A program made the position numbers and the translations under genes. Positions 19,472-28,052 of a DNA stretch of 64,000 nt are shown one piece after another; position 1 is the first letter of the stretch, and every line of letters begins with the position of its first letter. The notes beneath the pieces were generated by a model. That model had not been told where the DNA came from and made no database searches. It worked only from the letters and a program-made list of their open reading frames with translations. This stretch comes from Orenia metallireducens (GTDB taxonomy: Bacteria; Bacillota; Halanaerobiia; Halobacteroidales; Halobacteroidaceae): contig NZ_LWDV01000010.1 in NCBI RefSeq assembly GCF_001693735.1, forward strand, positions 492,552 to 556,551, written 5' to 3'.

Positions 19472-19499
19472 TTGTTTTTCTAAAGAATCTTAATATAAT
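19472..19499 (+). promoter_or_regulatory. Possible promoter of the plus-strand gene
   Basis: TTGTTT (19472-19477) and TATAAT (19494-19499) are 16 bases apart, ~50 bases before the GTG at 19552. The -10 is perfect and the -35 is weak. The region also has to carry the divergent promoter of the AEC gene. Confidence 0.45.
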
Positions 19500-19551
19500 T
19501 GAATTATAAATCTCCTGTAAGCAGTAATCTATCATAGAGGAGGAGTTAACT

Positions 19552-20487
19552 GTGATCTGTTATTATAAACTCAAAGATTTAACTGAAGACTTTGAGGTAA
19601 ATAAAAATTTTTTACAAGATTATCTCAAAGAATTGAATACTAATAACTTACTTATTAAAGATAACAATAATTATTCTCTACAGAGTAAGAGCTTAATTAA
19701 GTTATTAGATTTAATAGAAAAAAAACAAGCTCCCTTTGAGATACCTCTACTAAGCTTTATTATCTGTCATAGATTCAAAGAGTTAATTAAAAATAATAAT
19801 ATCATCTTACAATTTACAAACCGCAGTAAAATAATACATCAAAGAGATTTAAGTAACTTTGAAGAATTACCTGAATCTCTAAAAAAGGGTTACTATCAAT
19901 TTGCTAATAAAGTCTTAGCTTGGGTTAAAACCAAACTATTCTCTGATAATCTGACTAAAATTATTATAGATAGAGTAGCTGATTCTAATAATAAACAGGC
20001 TAGTACCAATATAAGAATTACCTTTTATGAAGGAACTCAAGTTGATGATTTATATCTAATCATCCAAAAAGAGATGAATAACCTTAAAGAATTAAAGCTC
20101 AATCAACCTAAAAATCAAATAAAGAGTAATAATTATTTACTTGCTCAATTTAGGGATATATTGAATAATTCAAAAAACATTCTGTATGACATGGCGGAAT
20201 TATTGGTTCAAATTAATGATGAACAACATATCCGTCAGATATTTAAGCTAATTACTGGTATTGAATCCTCTTATAGAATAGTTACTTTGCCAGAGCTTAT
20301 GGTAGTTGGATTTAATAAATTAAGCCTTCCAAGTAAACTGGAAATTAACTATGATAATAATACCCTTGGACTAAACTTTGATAATGGTTGCAGCTTCATC
20401 TGTCAGCTAGAGCATAATAATAATGATAAAAAATTGATTATAAACCTAGCTGATTTACCTAAAGACTTAGAGTTAATCGCACTGTAA
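19552..20487 (+). CDS. Unrecognised 311-residue protein, possible winged-helix N-terminus
   Basis: I do not recognise this protein. It starts at GTG with an excellent AGGAGGAG ribosome site. The first ~60 residues (KLKDLTEDFEVNKNFLQDYL...NNLLIKDNNNYSL) look like a winged-helix DNA-binding unit: helix, turn, helix and a beta wing. The remainder is mixed alpha/beta, soluble, without cysteine clusters or membrane spans, rich in Asn, Lys and Leu. It is the only convincing plus-strand gene in the window and is divergent from the AEC transporter, so a regulator of that transporter is a reasonable guess, not a finding. Confidence 0.75.
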   Translation: MICYYKLKDLTEDFEVNKNFLQDYLKELNTNNLLIKDNNNYSLQSKSLIKLLDLIEKKQAPFEIPLLSFIICHRFKELIKNNNIILQFTNRSKIIHQRDLSNFEELPESLKKGYYQFANKVLAWVKTKLFSDNLTKIIIDRVADSNNKQASTNIRITFYEGTQVDDLYLIIQKEMNNLKELKLNQPKNQIKSNNYLLAQFRDILNNSKNILYDMAELLVQINDEQHIRQIFKLITGIESSYRIVTLPELMVVGFNKLSLPSKLEINYDNNTLGLNFDNGCSFICQLEHNNNDKKLIINLADLPKDLELIAL

Positions 20488-20624
20488 TTTTAAATTAAAC
20501 TTTAGTCTAAGTCCAACTAGATACAAGATTCATAGCTTTACTTAAACTAAAGCCAAAATTACCTTAATTAAAATTACATTATATTGTGATATACAAGACT
20601 TTTTGTGTAAATCACTATATACAA

Positions 20625-20651
20625 AGATAGAAAGTGCCTCACTTTCTATCT
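20625..20651. terminator. Hairpin between convergent genes
   Basis: Perfect 12-bp stem AGATAGAAAGTG/CACTTTCTATCT with a 3-base loop, placed between the plus-strand gene and the SDR gene. Neither side has a long T run, so efficiency is uncertain. The restored SDR stop codon would lie inside it. Confidence 0.5.
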
Positions 20652-20660
20652 ATAACCACC

Positions 20661-21335
20661 TCAGATAATAACAATCCCTTCAGGCTTATTTAAAACATCC
20701 AAAACAACCCTAGCTACATCCTCAGGAGGCATAAAAGATGTAGTATCATCTCTAATGTCTTCCCAGAAAGGTGTTGCTATTTCTCCCATATAAATTCCAA
20801 TTACCTTAATCTTACTCCCTTTTAAGTCTTGCTGTAGACTCTTAGTAAATCCACTCACCCCAAATTTACTAGCAGAATATACACTCTCTTTGGCTTTTCC
20901 TCTTTTACCTGCTGTAGAGATAATATTAATAATCTGTCCTCTCTCTTCTTCCTTCATCAGCTTTAAAGCCTGTTGGCTACAAAATATAGTTCCTTTTAAA
21001 TTAGTATCTATCATCTGATTAATATCCTCTAATGACAAATCATCTAATTCCCCAAAGTGACCTACTTCAGCATTATTAACTAGAATATCAACCCGATAAT
21101 ATTCTGCCTTCACAAATCTAAATAGTCTCTTTACTTCCTCATAGACACTAATATCAGCAATAAATACATCCACATAGCCCTCATCTTCTCTAATCAAGTC
21201 AGCTGTTTCTTCTAGCTTATCTGCTCTTCTTACAACCAATATAACTTTAGCACCCTCTTTAGCAAACAAAAGTGTCATAGCTCTACCCAAACCACTTCCT
21301 GCTCCAGTAACTATTGTAACCTTCTCTTTTAACAT
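20661..21335 (-). CDS. Short-chain dehydrogenase/reductase, C-terminus clipped by a frameshift
   Basis: Classical SDR, 224 residues as read. Cofactor loop TGAGSGLG (~10-17), NNAE (~87-90, where NNAG is usual), catalytic Ser ~140 and YSASK (Tyr ~153, Lys ~157). An Arg pair in VVRRADK after the second strand suggests NADP(H) preference. The frame ends PEGIVII-stop, but the next frame reads LSEVVIDRK and stops within the following hairpin, exactly the expected ending of this family (PEGVVI.EVVIRP). A one-base loss near 20665 therefore removes about ten residues. The fold core is intact, so it may still work. Substrate unknown. Confidence 0.85.
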   Translation of the reverse strand: MLKEKVTIVTGAGSGLGRAMTLLFAKEGAKVILVVRRADKLEETADLIREDEGYVDVFIADISVYEEVKRLFRFVKAEYYRVDILVNNAEVGHFGELDDLSLEDINQMIDTNLKGTIFCSQQALKLMKEEERGQIINIISTAGKRGKAKESVYSASKFGVSGFTKSLQQDLKGSKIKVIGIYMGEIATPFWEDIRDDTTSFMPPEDVARVVLDVLNKPEGIVII

Positions 21336-21958
21336 CCCTGCACTCCTTTTGTATTATTTTAAACTATAATCTTCAAGCTGTCTATTAATATTAATTTTAC
21401 CCTATAATTATAATTATTATATTTTAATACATAAGGGAAATATGGGGATATTGCAACAGTTTTACTTTTTAAAAAGTAGACAAATTTTTAGGTTCTGCCT
21501 AAGGGCGGTTTACTTTTGTACCCAAAGGCATCATTCAGGAAGAAATAACTCTTCCTTCAAAGCTCATTGCCACAAAAACAAGCAAAAATCCTAGAAAAGA
21601 ATTAACCTACGAATCTACCTACAGGTTTAAAAACCAAACCCTTCGTGGTAAACCTAGAGCAAGACTCTTCGTAGTGGAGCCCACTCACTATGCAATCAAA
21701 ATTTATTGAAATCAATAAATCTTAGAGTTCTAATTCAAAGATTACATTGTTATTAATATCTATTTAGAATACTTGCTTCGTTCAAATATAAAGAAAACTT
21801 AGTGAAACAAGTGTTTTTTCTTATTGAACTTTAGTTGAACTTATCCTTTAGGGCTAATTCTTTTCACATATAAACACCTTAACTGTAAACACAAAAATTA
21901 TCACAATATATATCTATTATCTGAATTTATACTAATTCCAAAATCTCTACATAAGTCA
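21336..21958. repeat. Long dispersed repeat, inverted copy, with GATATTGC end motif
   Basis: The core 21509-21864, read on the minus strand, matches 39177-39587 almost base for base: AGAATTAGCCCTAAAGGATA, the AATTTTGATTGC..GTGAGTGGGCTC block, TTTACCACGAAGGGTTTGG and AGGAAGAGTTATTTCTTCC. It lacks the ~65-85-base GGGCTGCCCTTGCCACGAAA module present in the 39-kb copy. At 21441-21463 the boundary sequence TATGGGGATATTGCAACAG matches ends of other elements (33140-33118, 39126). No long open frame is conserved between copies. Confidence 0.8.
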
Positions 21959-21986
21959 AAGCCCCTCTTGTTTACAAGAGGGGCTT
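21959..21986 (-). terminator. Terminator after aconitase gene
   Basis: GC-rich hairpin AAGCCCCTCTTGT/ACAAGAGGGGCTT immediately below the acnB stop. The downstream T content is modest, but position and stem strength fit an intrinsic terminator. Confidence 0.7.
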
Positions 21987-22008
21987 AAATCTACTTTTAA
22001 GCTAAAGC

Positions 22009-24519
22009 TTACTTAAACATATCAAAGTACTCTTCTACTGTAGGAAATTTACCTAAAATAGCTGCCATAGCTGCTACATGGGCACTACCTAAGTAGGTTT
22101 GAGAATCAGCTGGTCCAATTCTAGATTGATAATTTCTTGTTGTAGTTGTTAATGCAGTTGATCCTGCACCAATTCTACGCTTATTACCCATACATAGTCC
22201 ACAACCAGGCATAGTAATAGTAGCTCCAGCTGCTGTTAATTTAGCAAGGCTACCATCTTGAGCCAACTCATTATAGATATCTCTTGAAGCAGGACATACT
22301 ACAAAGTTAACTTCATGAGGTATCTTATATCCTTCTACTATTCTAGCTGCTGCTCTAATACTCTCTAAATCTCCACCAACACAGCTACCAATAAATACTT
22401 CATCTAACTCTATTCCAGCTATCTCTGATAAAGGTGCTACATTATCAGGATGGTGTGGCTTAGCTACTAATGGCTCATTTACCTCATCTAAAGGAATCTC
22501 GATAGTAGCTGCATAATCAGCATCCTCATCACCTTTAAGCAGAACCGGGTTAGCTAGATATTCTTCCATAGCTTTAATTGTATCCTTTACTGATGGTGAC
22601 TTTTGAGCATCAGGTCTAGATTTCAAGTAATCTAAGTTCTTCTTAATTGCTTCAATTGTTACTTCATCTGATGGTACAGTACCAGCAGAAGCACTCCTTT
22701 CTGCTACTGCATTTGTTAAGATATATCTCTCATCAGCATCTAGGAACTCTACACCTTCCATCTCGATAATTCTTCCAGTGTAAACATCCTTACCAACAGT
22801 CTTATCAGCATAAACTACCAAAGTAGATACTAAATCTCTAGCAGTAATTCCTTCTTTAGGTTGACCTTTAAAGATAACTCTAACTGACTCATCCATAGTC
22901 ATAGTCTGCTTACCATACTTCATTGCTCCAGCAATAATATCAGAAGCTGCTGGGAAGGATACTCCAGTTGGAGTTCTAGTATGAGAATCTCCACCTACAA
23001 TTACATCTGTTGGTAATACAAAGCGGTTACCGATAGTATGGATGATACCTTCTCCAGTCTCTAGACAGACTCCACCACGCTTTGTAACAAATTCATCAAT
23101 GAACTTATGTCTATTTCTATCTTCAGTAGATGGACATTCTCCAGTATGGCATAAACTTTGTACTACAAACTCAGCTCCAAAGTCTCCACCAGCCATCAAT
23201 TGATACTCTTCTAAGGTCATTGGACCAGTAGTGTCCTGAGAGAATACACCTCTGATTTTTACTTCAGCAGTCTCTCCTGCTAAGATGGTATCCTTTCCAT
23301 CTAATCTATTCATACCTACAATCTTTTGAGCTAAGGTCTGTGGTACTCGCTCTTCTTCTTTTTCTACTGGAGCAGGAACTTTACTCTGATCAAAATCAAT
23401 ATCATTGTCTAAACAATATTTAACTGCCCACTTCTGTAGCTCATTACCTGCATCAAAGTAAGTCATTCCCCCAGCAGCTATCTTATCTAATTGGAAAGGA
23501 ATCGGTAACTTAACATCTAACTCTTCTTCTCCATTAACTATTAACTTACTATTTTCTATATCTAATTCTAATGAATCTCCTTCATTAATACTATCTGTAT
23601 CACAGATAACTGGTAAGATAGCAGATGCCATTAAAGAGATTTTAAAGATTGGAGCCATACTCTTAGCAACAACTACCCCTCCAGCCTTCTTCTCAGGCTC
23701 TCCGTCAACTGGCTTACCTAAGACCTGTAACATAGTATAAGTAGCAGATTTTCTAGAAGAACCCTCTCCTAGTGCCGATCCTGCTACAAAGAAGATATTA
23801 TCATTTTTCTCTTTTAATTTTTTCAGCCTGTCCATAAAGTCTGCTTCATCTTCTCTACCATCCATAATAAACTGTGCATGTAATGGGTGGTCAGTTCTAC
23901 TATCAGCATTCTTAGATGGACTTAAGTGTCCTGTAGTGATATTATTTCCAACCTTGATTGATAACCCCTGATATTTATCAGCTAACTTCCAGTCTTGAGC
24001 AAACTCTCTTTCTGCCCAACTCTTAATTACATCTTTAACTGCTTCATTATCTTCAGCTAAAGCTACTAATCTATTAAATTCAGAAGGGTTAACTAAGACT
24101 GTATCTTTAAGTATATTTAATATCTCTTCAGTATAGTAACCTTCTTCTAATAAAGTAACTAATTCTACAGAAGCTGCTCCACCTTGCATATTATCTAATA
24201 ATTCTAAAGCATCCTCTTTAGATAGATAATCACTGCTTAATTCACCTTTAACAAACTTAGCTAATCCCTCAGCCTTTGCATAAGATGATGGGAAAGTTCC
24301 CCTTCTTACCTCTTGTGAGATTAATCTTAGTAATAACTTATCTAAGCTCTCCTCTTCAAATATAACAAAGTTCTCTTCTGACAAATTATCTAAAGTTAGA
24401 CCTTCAATAATAGCTTCAACCTCTTCTTTGCTTAGAGGTCTTGGATCTAAACCATAATTTTTCTTCCGTTCTATAGCTTTTACTTTATAAGCTTCCAGTA
24501 CTGGTAATAACTTCTCCAT
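22009..24519 (-). CDS. acnB: Aconitate hydratase B (bifunctional aconitase/2-methylisocitrate dehydratase)
   Basis: 4Fe-4S hydro-lyase interconverting citrate, cis-aconitate and isocitrate, 836 residues, AcnB branch. AcnB domain order is seen: an N-terminal HEAT-like domain (~1-160), the swivelling domain (~165-380, with ITTGHLSPSKNADSRTDHPLHA), then the catalytic core with VGGDSHTRTPTGVSFPA. Cluster cysteines lie in FIGSCVGGD and PGCGLC, about 60 residues apart as in E. coli AcnB. Start at ATG after AGGAGG. It stands alone; no citrate synthase or isocitrate dehydrogenase is in the window. Many Firmicutes use AcnA-type enzymes, so the branch is worth noting. A glutamate-supply role is likely. 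Confidence 0.96.
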   Translation of the reverse strand: MEKLLPVLEAYKVKAIERKKNYGLDPRPLSKEEVEAIIEGLTLDNLSEENFVIFEEESLDKLLLRLISQEVRRGTFPSSYAKAEGLAKFVKGELSSDYLSKEDALELLDNMQGGAASVELVTLLEEGYYTEEILNILKDTVLVNPSEFNRLVALAEDNEAVKDVIKSWAEREFAQDWKLADKYQGLSIKVGNNITTGHLSPSKNADSRTDHPLHAQFIMDGREDEADFMDRLKKLKEKNDNIFFVAGSALGEGSSRKSATYTMLQVLGKPVDGEPEKKAGGVVVAKSMAPIFKISLMASAILPVICDTDSINEGDSLELDIENSKLIVNGEEELDVKLPIPFQLDKIAAGGMTYFDAGNELQKWAVKYCLDNDIDFDQSKVPAPVEKEEERVPQTLAQKIVGMNRLDGKDTILAGETAEVKIRGVFSQDTTGPMTLEEYQLMAGGDFGAEFVVQSLCHTGECPSTEDRNRHKFIDEFVTKRGGVCLETGEGIIHTIGNRFVLPTDVIVGGDSHTRTPTGVSFPAASDIIAGAMKYGKQTMTMDESVRVIFKGQPKEGITARDLVSTLVVYADKTVGKDVYTGRIIEMEGVEFLDADERYILTNAVAERSASAGTVPSDEVTIEAIKKNLDYLKSRPDAQKSPSVKDTIKAMEEYLANPVLLKGDEDADYAATIEIPLDEVNEPLVAKPHHPDNVAPLSEIAGIELDEVFIGSCVGGDLESIRAAARIVEGYKIPHEVNFVVCPASRDIYNELAQDGSLAKLTAAGATITMPGCGLCMGNKRRIGAGSTALTTTTRNYQSRIGPADSQTYLGSAHVAAMAAILGKFPTVEEYFDMFK

Positions 24520-24619
24520 ACTCTCCTCCTATAATAAATATTTTTAATTAATTATACAATAAAATTTATAATTTTACAAATGAGCTAACTTGCTTTATTT
24601 AAGGTTAAGTTGGTACTAC

Positions 24620-24655
24620 AATAATAAAAACTCCCAGCTGGGAGTTTTTATTATT
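24620..24655 (-). terminator. Terminator after cheW
   Basis: Long perfect palindrome AATAATAAAAACTCCCAGCT, continuing GGGAGTTTTTATTATT, beginning at the cheW stop codon and supplying its own T run on the minus strand. Confidence 0.85.
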
Positions 24656-25115
24656 GATGACTTTCTGTTATCTCCTCTATCTTAATCTGCTCTTCAGTGG
24701 TCAGAATCTTATCAAGATCTAATAGAATAATTAACCTTTTTTCTAACTTAGCAATCCCTTCTAAATATTCAGTCTTAATTCCTGCTATTCCTTTCTTAGG
24801 AGCAACAATCTGCTCTTCTTCAATTCTGATTACCTCAGAAGCATCATCTACTATAAAGCCAACATCTATATCATTAATCTTAACAACTAAAATTCTATCT
24901 TCTCCTTCATTATCAAGGGGAAAGTCCAATCTCTTTCTTAAATCAATAATAGTGATAATATCACCTCTAAGGTTAGTAATACCTTCAATAAAGTCTGCTG
25001 CTTGAGGCAATTTAGTGACTGGTTGTGGCTTAAGGATCTCCTGCACCTTAGTAATCTCTACTCCAAATTCTTCAGAAGCTAACTTAAAGATAATAAATTG
25101 ATTTATAGTTCCCAT
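24651..25115 (-). CDS. cheW: Chemotaxis coupling protein CheW
   Basis: 154-residue CheW-fold adaptor that links chemoreceptors to the CheA kinase. Characteristic text: FIIFKLASEEFGVEITKVQEI (N-terminal strand and helix), the receptor-contact loop FIEGITNLRGDIITIIDLRKRL (~43-64) and the central VKINDIDVGFIVDDASEVIRI. The Arg in NLRG, required for receptor binding in the family, is present. Start at ATG after AGGAGG. It lies 26 bases downstream of the pullulanase gene but has its own terminator; functional pairing with pullulanase is not implied. No cheA is present nearby. Confidence 0.94.
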   Translation of the reverse strand: MGTINQFIIFKLASEEFGVEITKVQEILKPQPVTKLPQAADFIEGITNLRGDIITIIDLRKRLDFPLDNEGEDRILVVKINDIDVGFIVDDASEVIRIEEEQIVAPKKGIAGIKTEYLEGIAKLEKRLIILLDLDKILTTEEQIKIEEITESHQ

Positions 25116-25140
25116 ATTTAACTCCTCCTTTTATGTGGTG

Positions 25141-27036
25141 TTATCTATATAATATCATTGTACTAATTTTAGGTACCATTACTTTCTGATCATCAATAAC
25201 TTCTAATACTTCAGTTCCAGCCTTCTCTTCCTTAACTACTACATTCCATTTCTTATCTTCAGGTAGCATAACCTCTTTACTTTCATGATGTGGATTAAAG
25301 ATAACAACTATCTGATTCCAGCTATCATTATTAGCATTATCCTTTAATCTATAGATGATTATCCCATCATCAGCCTCTAAAAATTCTAAACTTTCTCTAA
25401 TCTCTTCAGCATCACTCATTCTAAAAGCAGGATGAGCTCTTCTTAACTCAATTAAACCTTTATAATAAGCAAATGATTCAAAGTTTTCGGCCTTCTTTTC
25501 CCACTCAATTTGATTAATATCATCAGGTGAATTATAACTATTAGCAACTCCATATTTCGTTCTTAAAAACTCCACTCCACCATGCAAGAAAGGAATCCCT
25601 TGAGAAGTTAAGACTATAGCATTACATAAATTATTCATTCTAACCTTACTTACTCTGCTATCTACAGAATTACTCTTCTCAATTTTATCCCATAATGTTA
25701 AATCATCATGGGCTGAAACATAATTAACTACTTCATGAGGATTTGCTGCAAAAGAATTTATAGCCGCAATAATGCCTTCTTTAACATGATTTATATTGCT
25801 AATCTTTCCAGTAGCATAACCTCTATCCTCTCCTCTAGTGCTTCCTTTAACTGCATCTCTTAAATTATCATTGAATACTCCAATACCTAGATCTCTCTGT
25901 TCTCCTTTGCGCATTTGAACTTCCCTAGATAATGGAGAATAATCAGCCATCCAAGGTTCCCCATAAATCAAGATATTAGAATCTATTTCATGCAAAGTCT
26001 CCTCTACCAATTTCATAGTCTCTTTATCATGTAAAGCCATTAAATCAAATCTAAAGCCATCAATATGGTACTCTTCAGCCCAATATTTAACAGACTCTAC
26101 GATAAACTTACGTACCATAGGAATCTCTGAAGCAACTTCATTCCCACAGCCTGAACCATTAGAGAATTCTCCATTATCTTTAAAGCGGTAATAATACTCA
26201 GGAGCTAATTTACCAAAACTTGAGGTCAAAGTATTATATGTATGATTATAAACAACATCCATAATAACTCTAATTCCATTCTTATGTAAAGATAAAACCA
26301 TCTCTTTAAACTCTTTGATTCTAGCTAAAGGGTCTGTTGGATCAGTTGAATAAGACCCCTCTGGGACATTATAGTTCATTGGGTCATAACCCCAGTTATA
26401 CTCTTCATCCTTACTTTCATCTACACTACCATAATCAAATACAGGTAGTAAATGAATATGGGTAATCCCTAATTCCTTTAAATGGTCAATTCCAGTCTTA
26501 ATATCTGCACCAGTTAAAGTACTTCCTTCTTCAGTAAATGCTAAATATTTCCCTTTATATTTCATCCCAGATTTTGGTGATATTGAAAAGTCTCTTACAT
26601 GCATCTCATAGATAATTGCATCTTCAATATTCTCAAAGCTTGGTCTCTTGTCATCTTTCCAAGCAGCTGGATCTGTCTCTTTTAAATCAACTATTGCTCC
26701 CTTAACCCCATTTTGAGAGACAGCTCTAGCATAAGGGTCTACTGCATAATAAATTTCTTCATCACGTTCAACTTGATAGTGGTAAAATTTATTCTTATGA
26801 TCACCAGTAATATTTACTGTCCAAATCCCATTCTCCTTCTTTTCCATCTTGTATATTTTACCAGCCTCTTTTTCATCAAAATCTTCCTTATACAATACTA
26901 AATTTACTTTGTCAGAATTAGGTGACCAAACAGCAAAGCTTGTCTTCTCGGGGCTGTATTGAACACCTAATTGTTCATCGCTATATTCTAAATAAGCTCT
27001 TTCAGCTGGAGAAAAACTATCCAAGTAGTTACTCAC
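25141..27036 (-). CDS. pulA: Type I pullulanase (GH13 debranching enzyme)
   Basis: 631 residues, no signal peptide, so a cytoplasmic debranching enzyme hydrolysing alpha-1,6 links in glycogen or imported maltodextrins. CBM48 (~20-110) precedes the GH13 barrel. The type I pullulanase signature YNWGYDP is at ~213-219. Catalytic Asp ~331 in GFRFDLMAL, Glu ~360 in IYGEPW, and the transition-state Asp in VSAHDD. GTG start after GAGGTGG. The alpha-glucan phosphorylase gene 1 kb upstream would use the linear chains produced, so these two plus phosphoglucomutase outline a glycogen breakdown route. Confidence 0.95.
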   Translation of the reverse strand: MSNYLDSFSPAERAYLEYSDEQLGVQYSPEKTSFAVWSPNSDKVNLVLYKEDFDEKEAGKIYKMEKKENGIWTVNITGDHKNKFYHYQVERDEEIYYAVDPYARAVSQNGVKGAIVDLKETDPAAWKDDKRPSFENIEDAIIYEMHVRDFSISPKSGMKYKGKYLAFTEEGSTLTGADIKTGIDHLKELGITHIHLLPVFDYGSVDESKDEEYNWGYDPMNYNVPEGSYSTDPTDPLARIKEFKEMVLSLHKNGIRVIMDVVYNHTYNTLTSSFGKLAPEYYYRFKDNGEFSNGSGCGNEVASEIPMVRKFIVESVKYWAEEYHIDGFRFDLMALHDKETMKLVEETLHEIDSNILIYGEPWMADYSPLSREVQMRKGEQRDLGIGVFNDNLRDAVKGSTRGEDRGYATGKISNINHVKEGIIAAINSFAANPHEVVNYVSAHDDLTLWDKIEKSNSVDSRVSKVRMNNLCNAIVLTSQGIPFLHGGVEFLRTKYGVANSYNSPDDINQIEWEKKAENFESFAYYKGLIELRRAHPAFRMSDAEEIRESLEFLEADDGIIIYRLKDNANNDSWNQIVVIFNPHHESKEVMLPEDKKWNVVVKEEKAGTEVLEVIDDQKVMVPKISTMILYR

Positions 27037-27544
27037 TTTACCACCTCTATTTTAAATAATTATATATCAATTTAATAGATCTAATAAATTATTTAAGAAT
27101 AAGCGATCATTACTTATACTTAAAATTAGACATAATTATAAAAAACTCCTTTATAAATCCTTTAAAACTTAAATTTTAATATTCTAATGAAAAATTAGAA
27201 TAAAAAACTACTAAAGAATAATTATTAAATCCAAATCTTTTAACACCCAAAGTTTAAAGATAACTTTCTCAAAAACAAAGAACTATATAAGCTAATATAT
27301 TATGTTTAGTAATTACCATATTACAACTTATTATTACCATGATATCACATTATATTTAGAATATATTAAAATTTAAGAACGAATATTCAATAAACTCTTT
27401 GATTTCTTCTATATCTAAAGATTATTAATCTCACTTTAAAGTTAGGTATCTACAATCTAAAATAAAATATGGCTTTTAATGACAATATTATTATGTATAT
27501 ACTCAAGTTTAGTTATAAAATCTATTAAAATAGGTCATATAATA
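27037..27544. other. AT-rich intergenic region upstream of pullulanase
   Basis: About 500 bases, very AT-rich, no supportable gene, repeat or RNA. It must include the pullulanase promoter, but no clear -35/-10 pair stood out. Confidence 0.4.
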
Positions 27545-27581
27545 AATAAGAGTCAGCTTGTATACAAGCTGACTCTTATTC
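27545..27581 (-). terminator. Terminator after small zinc-ribbon gene
   Basis: Perfect palindrome AATAAGAGTCAGCTTG-TA-CAAGCTGACTCTTATT followed by TATTAT on the minus strand, directly after the small gene at 27592-27753. Confidence 0.75.
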
Positions 27582-27591
27582 TAAAGTAAAA

Positions 27592-27753
27592 TCAAACTAT
27601 GAATGAAAAATTTAAAGATAAAAGGATTGAACTTATCAATCTCTTAGAATTTAATTTACCTTCTCTTTTTAAATTTCCACTACAATTTGAACAATGTTCC
27701 ACAACAGTATAATTTACACTACCACAATCTTTACACTTTACTTTACTTCTCAT
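27592..27753 (-). CDS. Small zinc-ribbon protein, 53 residues
   Basis: Short gene with an AAGGAGGACG ribosome site nine bases before its ATG and its own terminator. The N-terminal half is a compact zinc ribbon: CKDC near residues 7-10 and CSNC at 21-24, an 11-residue spacer. The C-terminal ~20 residues are hydrophobic (LISSILLSLNFSFIV), suggesting a membrane anchor or a hydrophobic tail. I do not recognise a named family. Zinc ribbons of this size often act as nucleic acid or protein-binding modules. Promoter, start, two Cys pairs and terminator together make it a probable real gene. Confidence 0.7.
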   Translation of the reverse strand: MRSKVKCKDCGSVNYTVVEHCSNCSGNLKREGKLNSKRLISSILLSLNFSFIV

Positions 27754-28052
27754 GATTTTCGTCCTCCTTATTCTCTTATATTCTTATAGTAGAAAATCAC
27801 TTATAAAATTATATATTTTTTATATCTGCATTATAACACAATAGATACAGATTTGCAAAATACTTAATGCTAATAGTTGTAAAATTTACTAAAACATATA
27901 TTCTTCTAAAAGATATTGTTTATTAAAAATAAGGGAAAATAACTTAAATTTTTCACAGAAATTTCAGAAGAACACCCATCCTAAAACAACTTAAAATAGG
28001 CATCCTTTTAACCTTAAAATGTAATTTAATCAGATAGTAATCTTAAACATAA

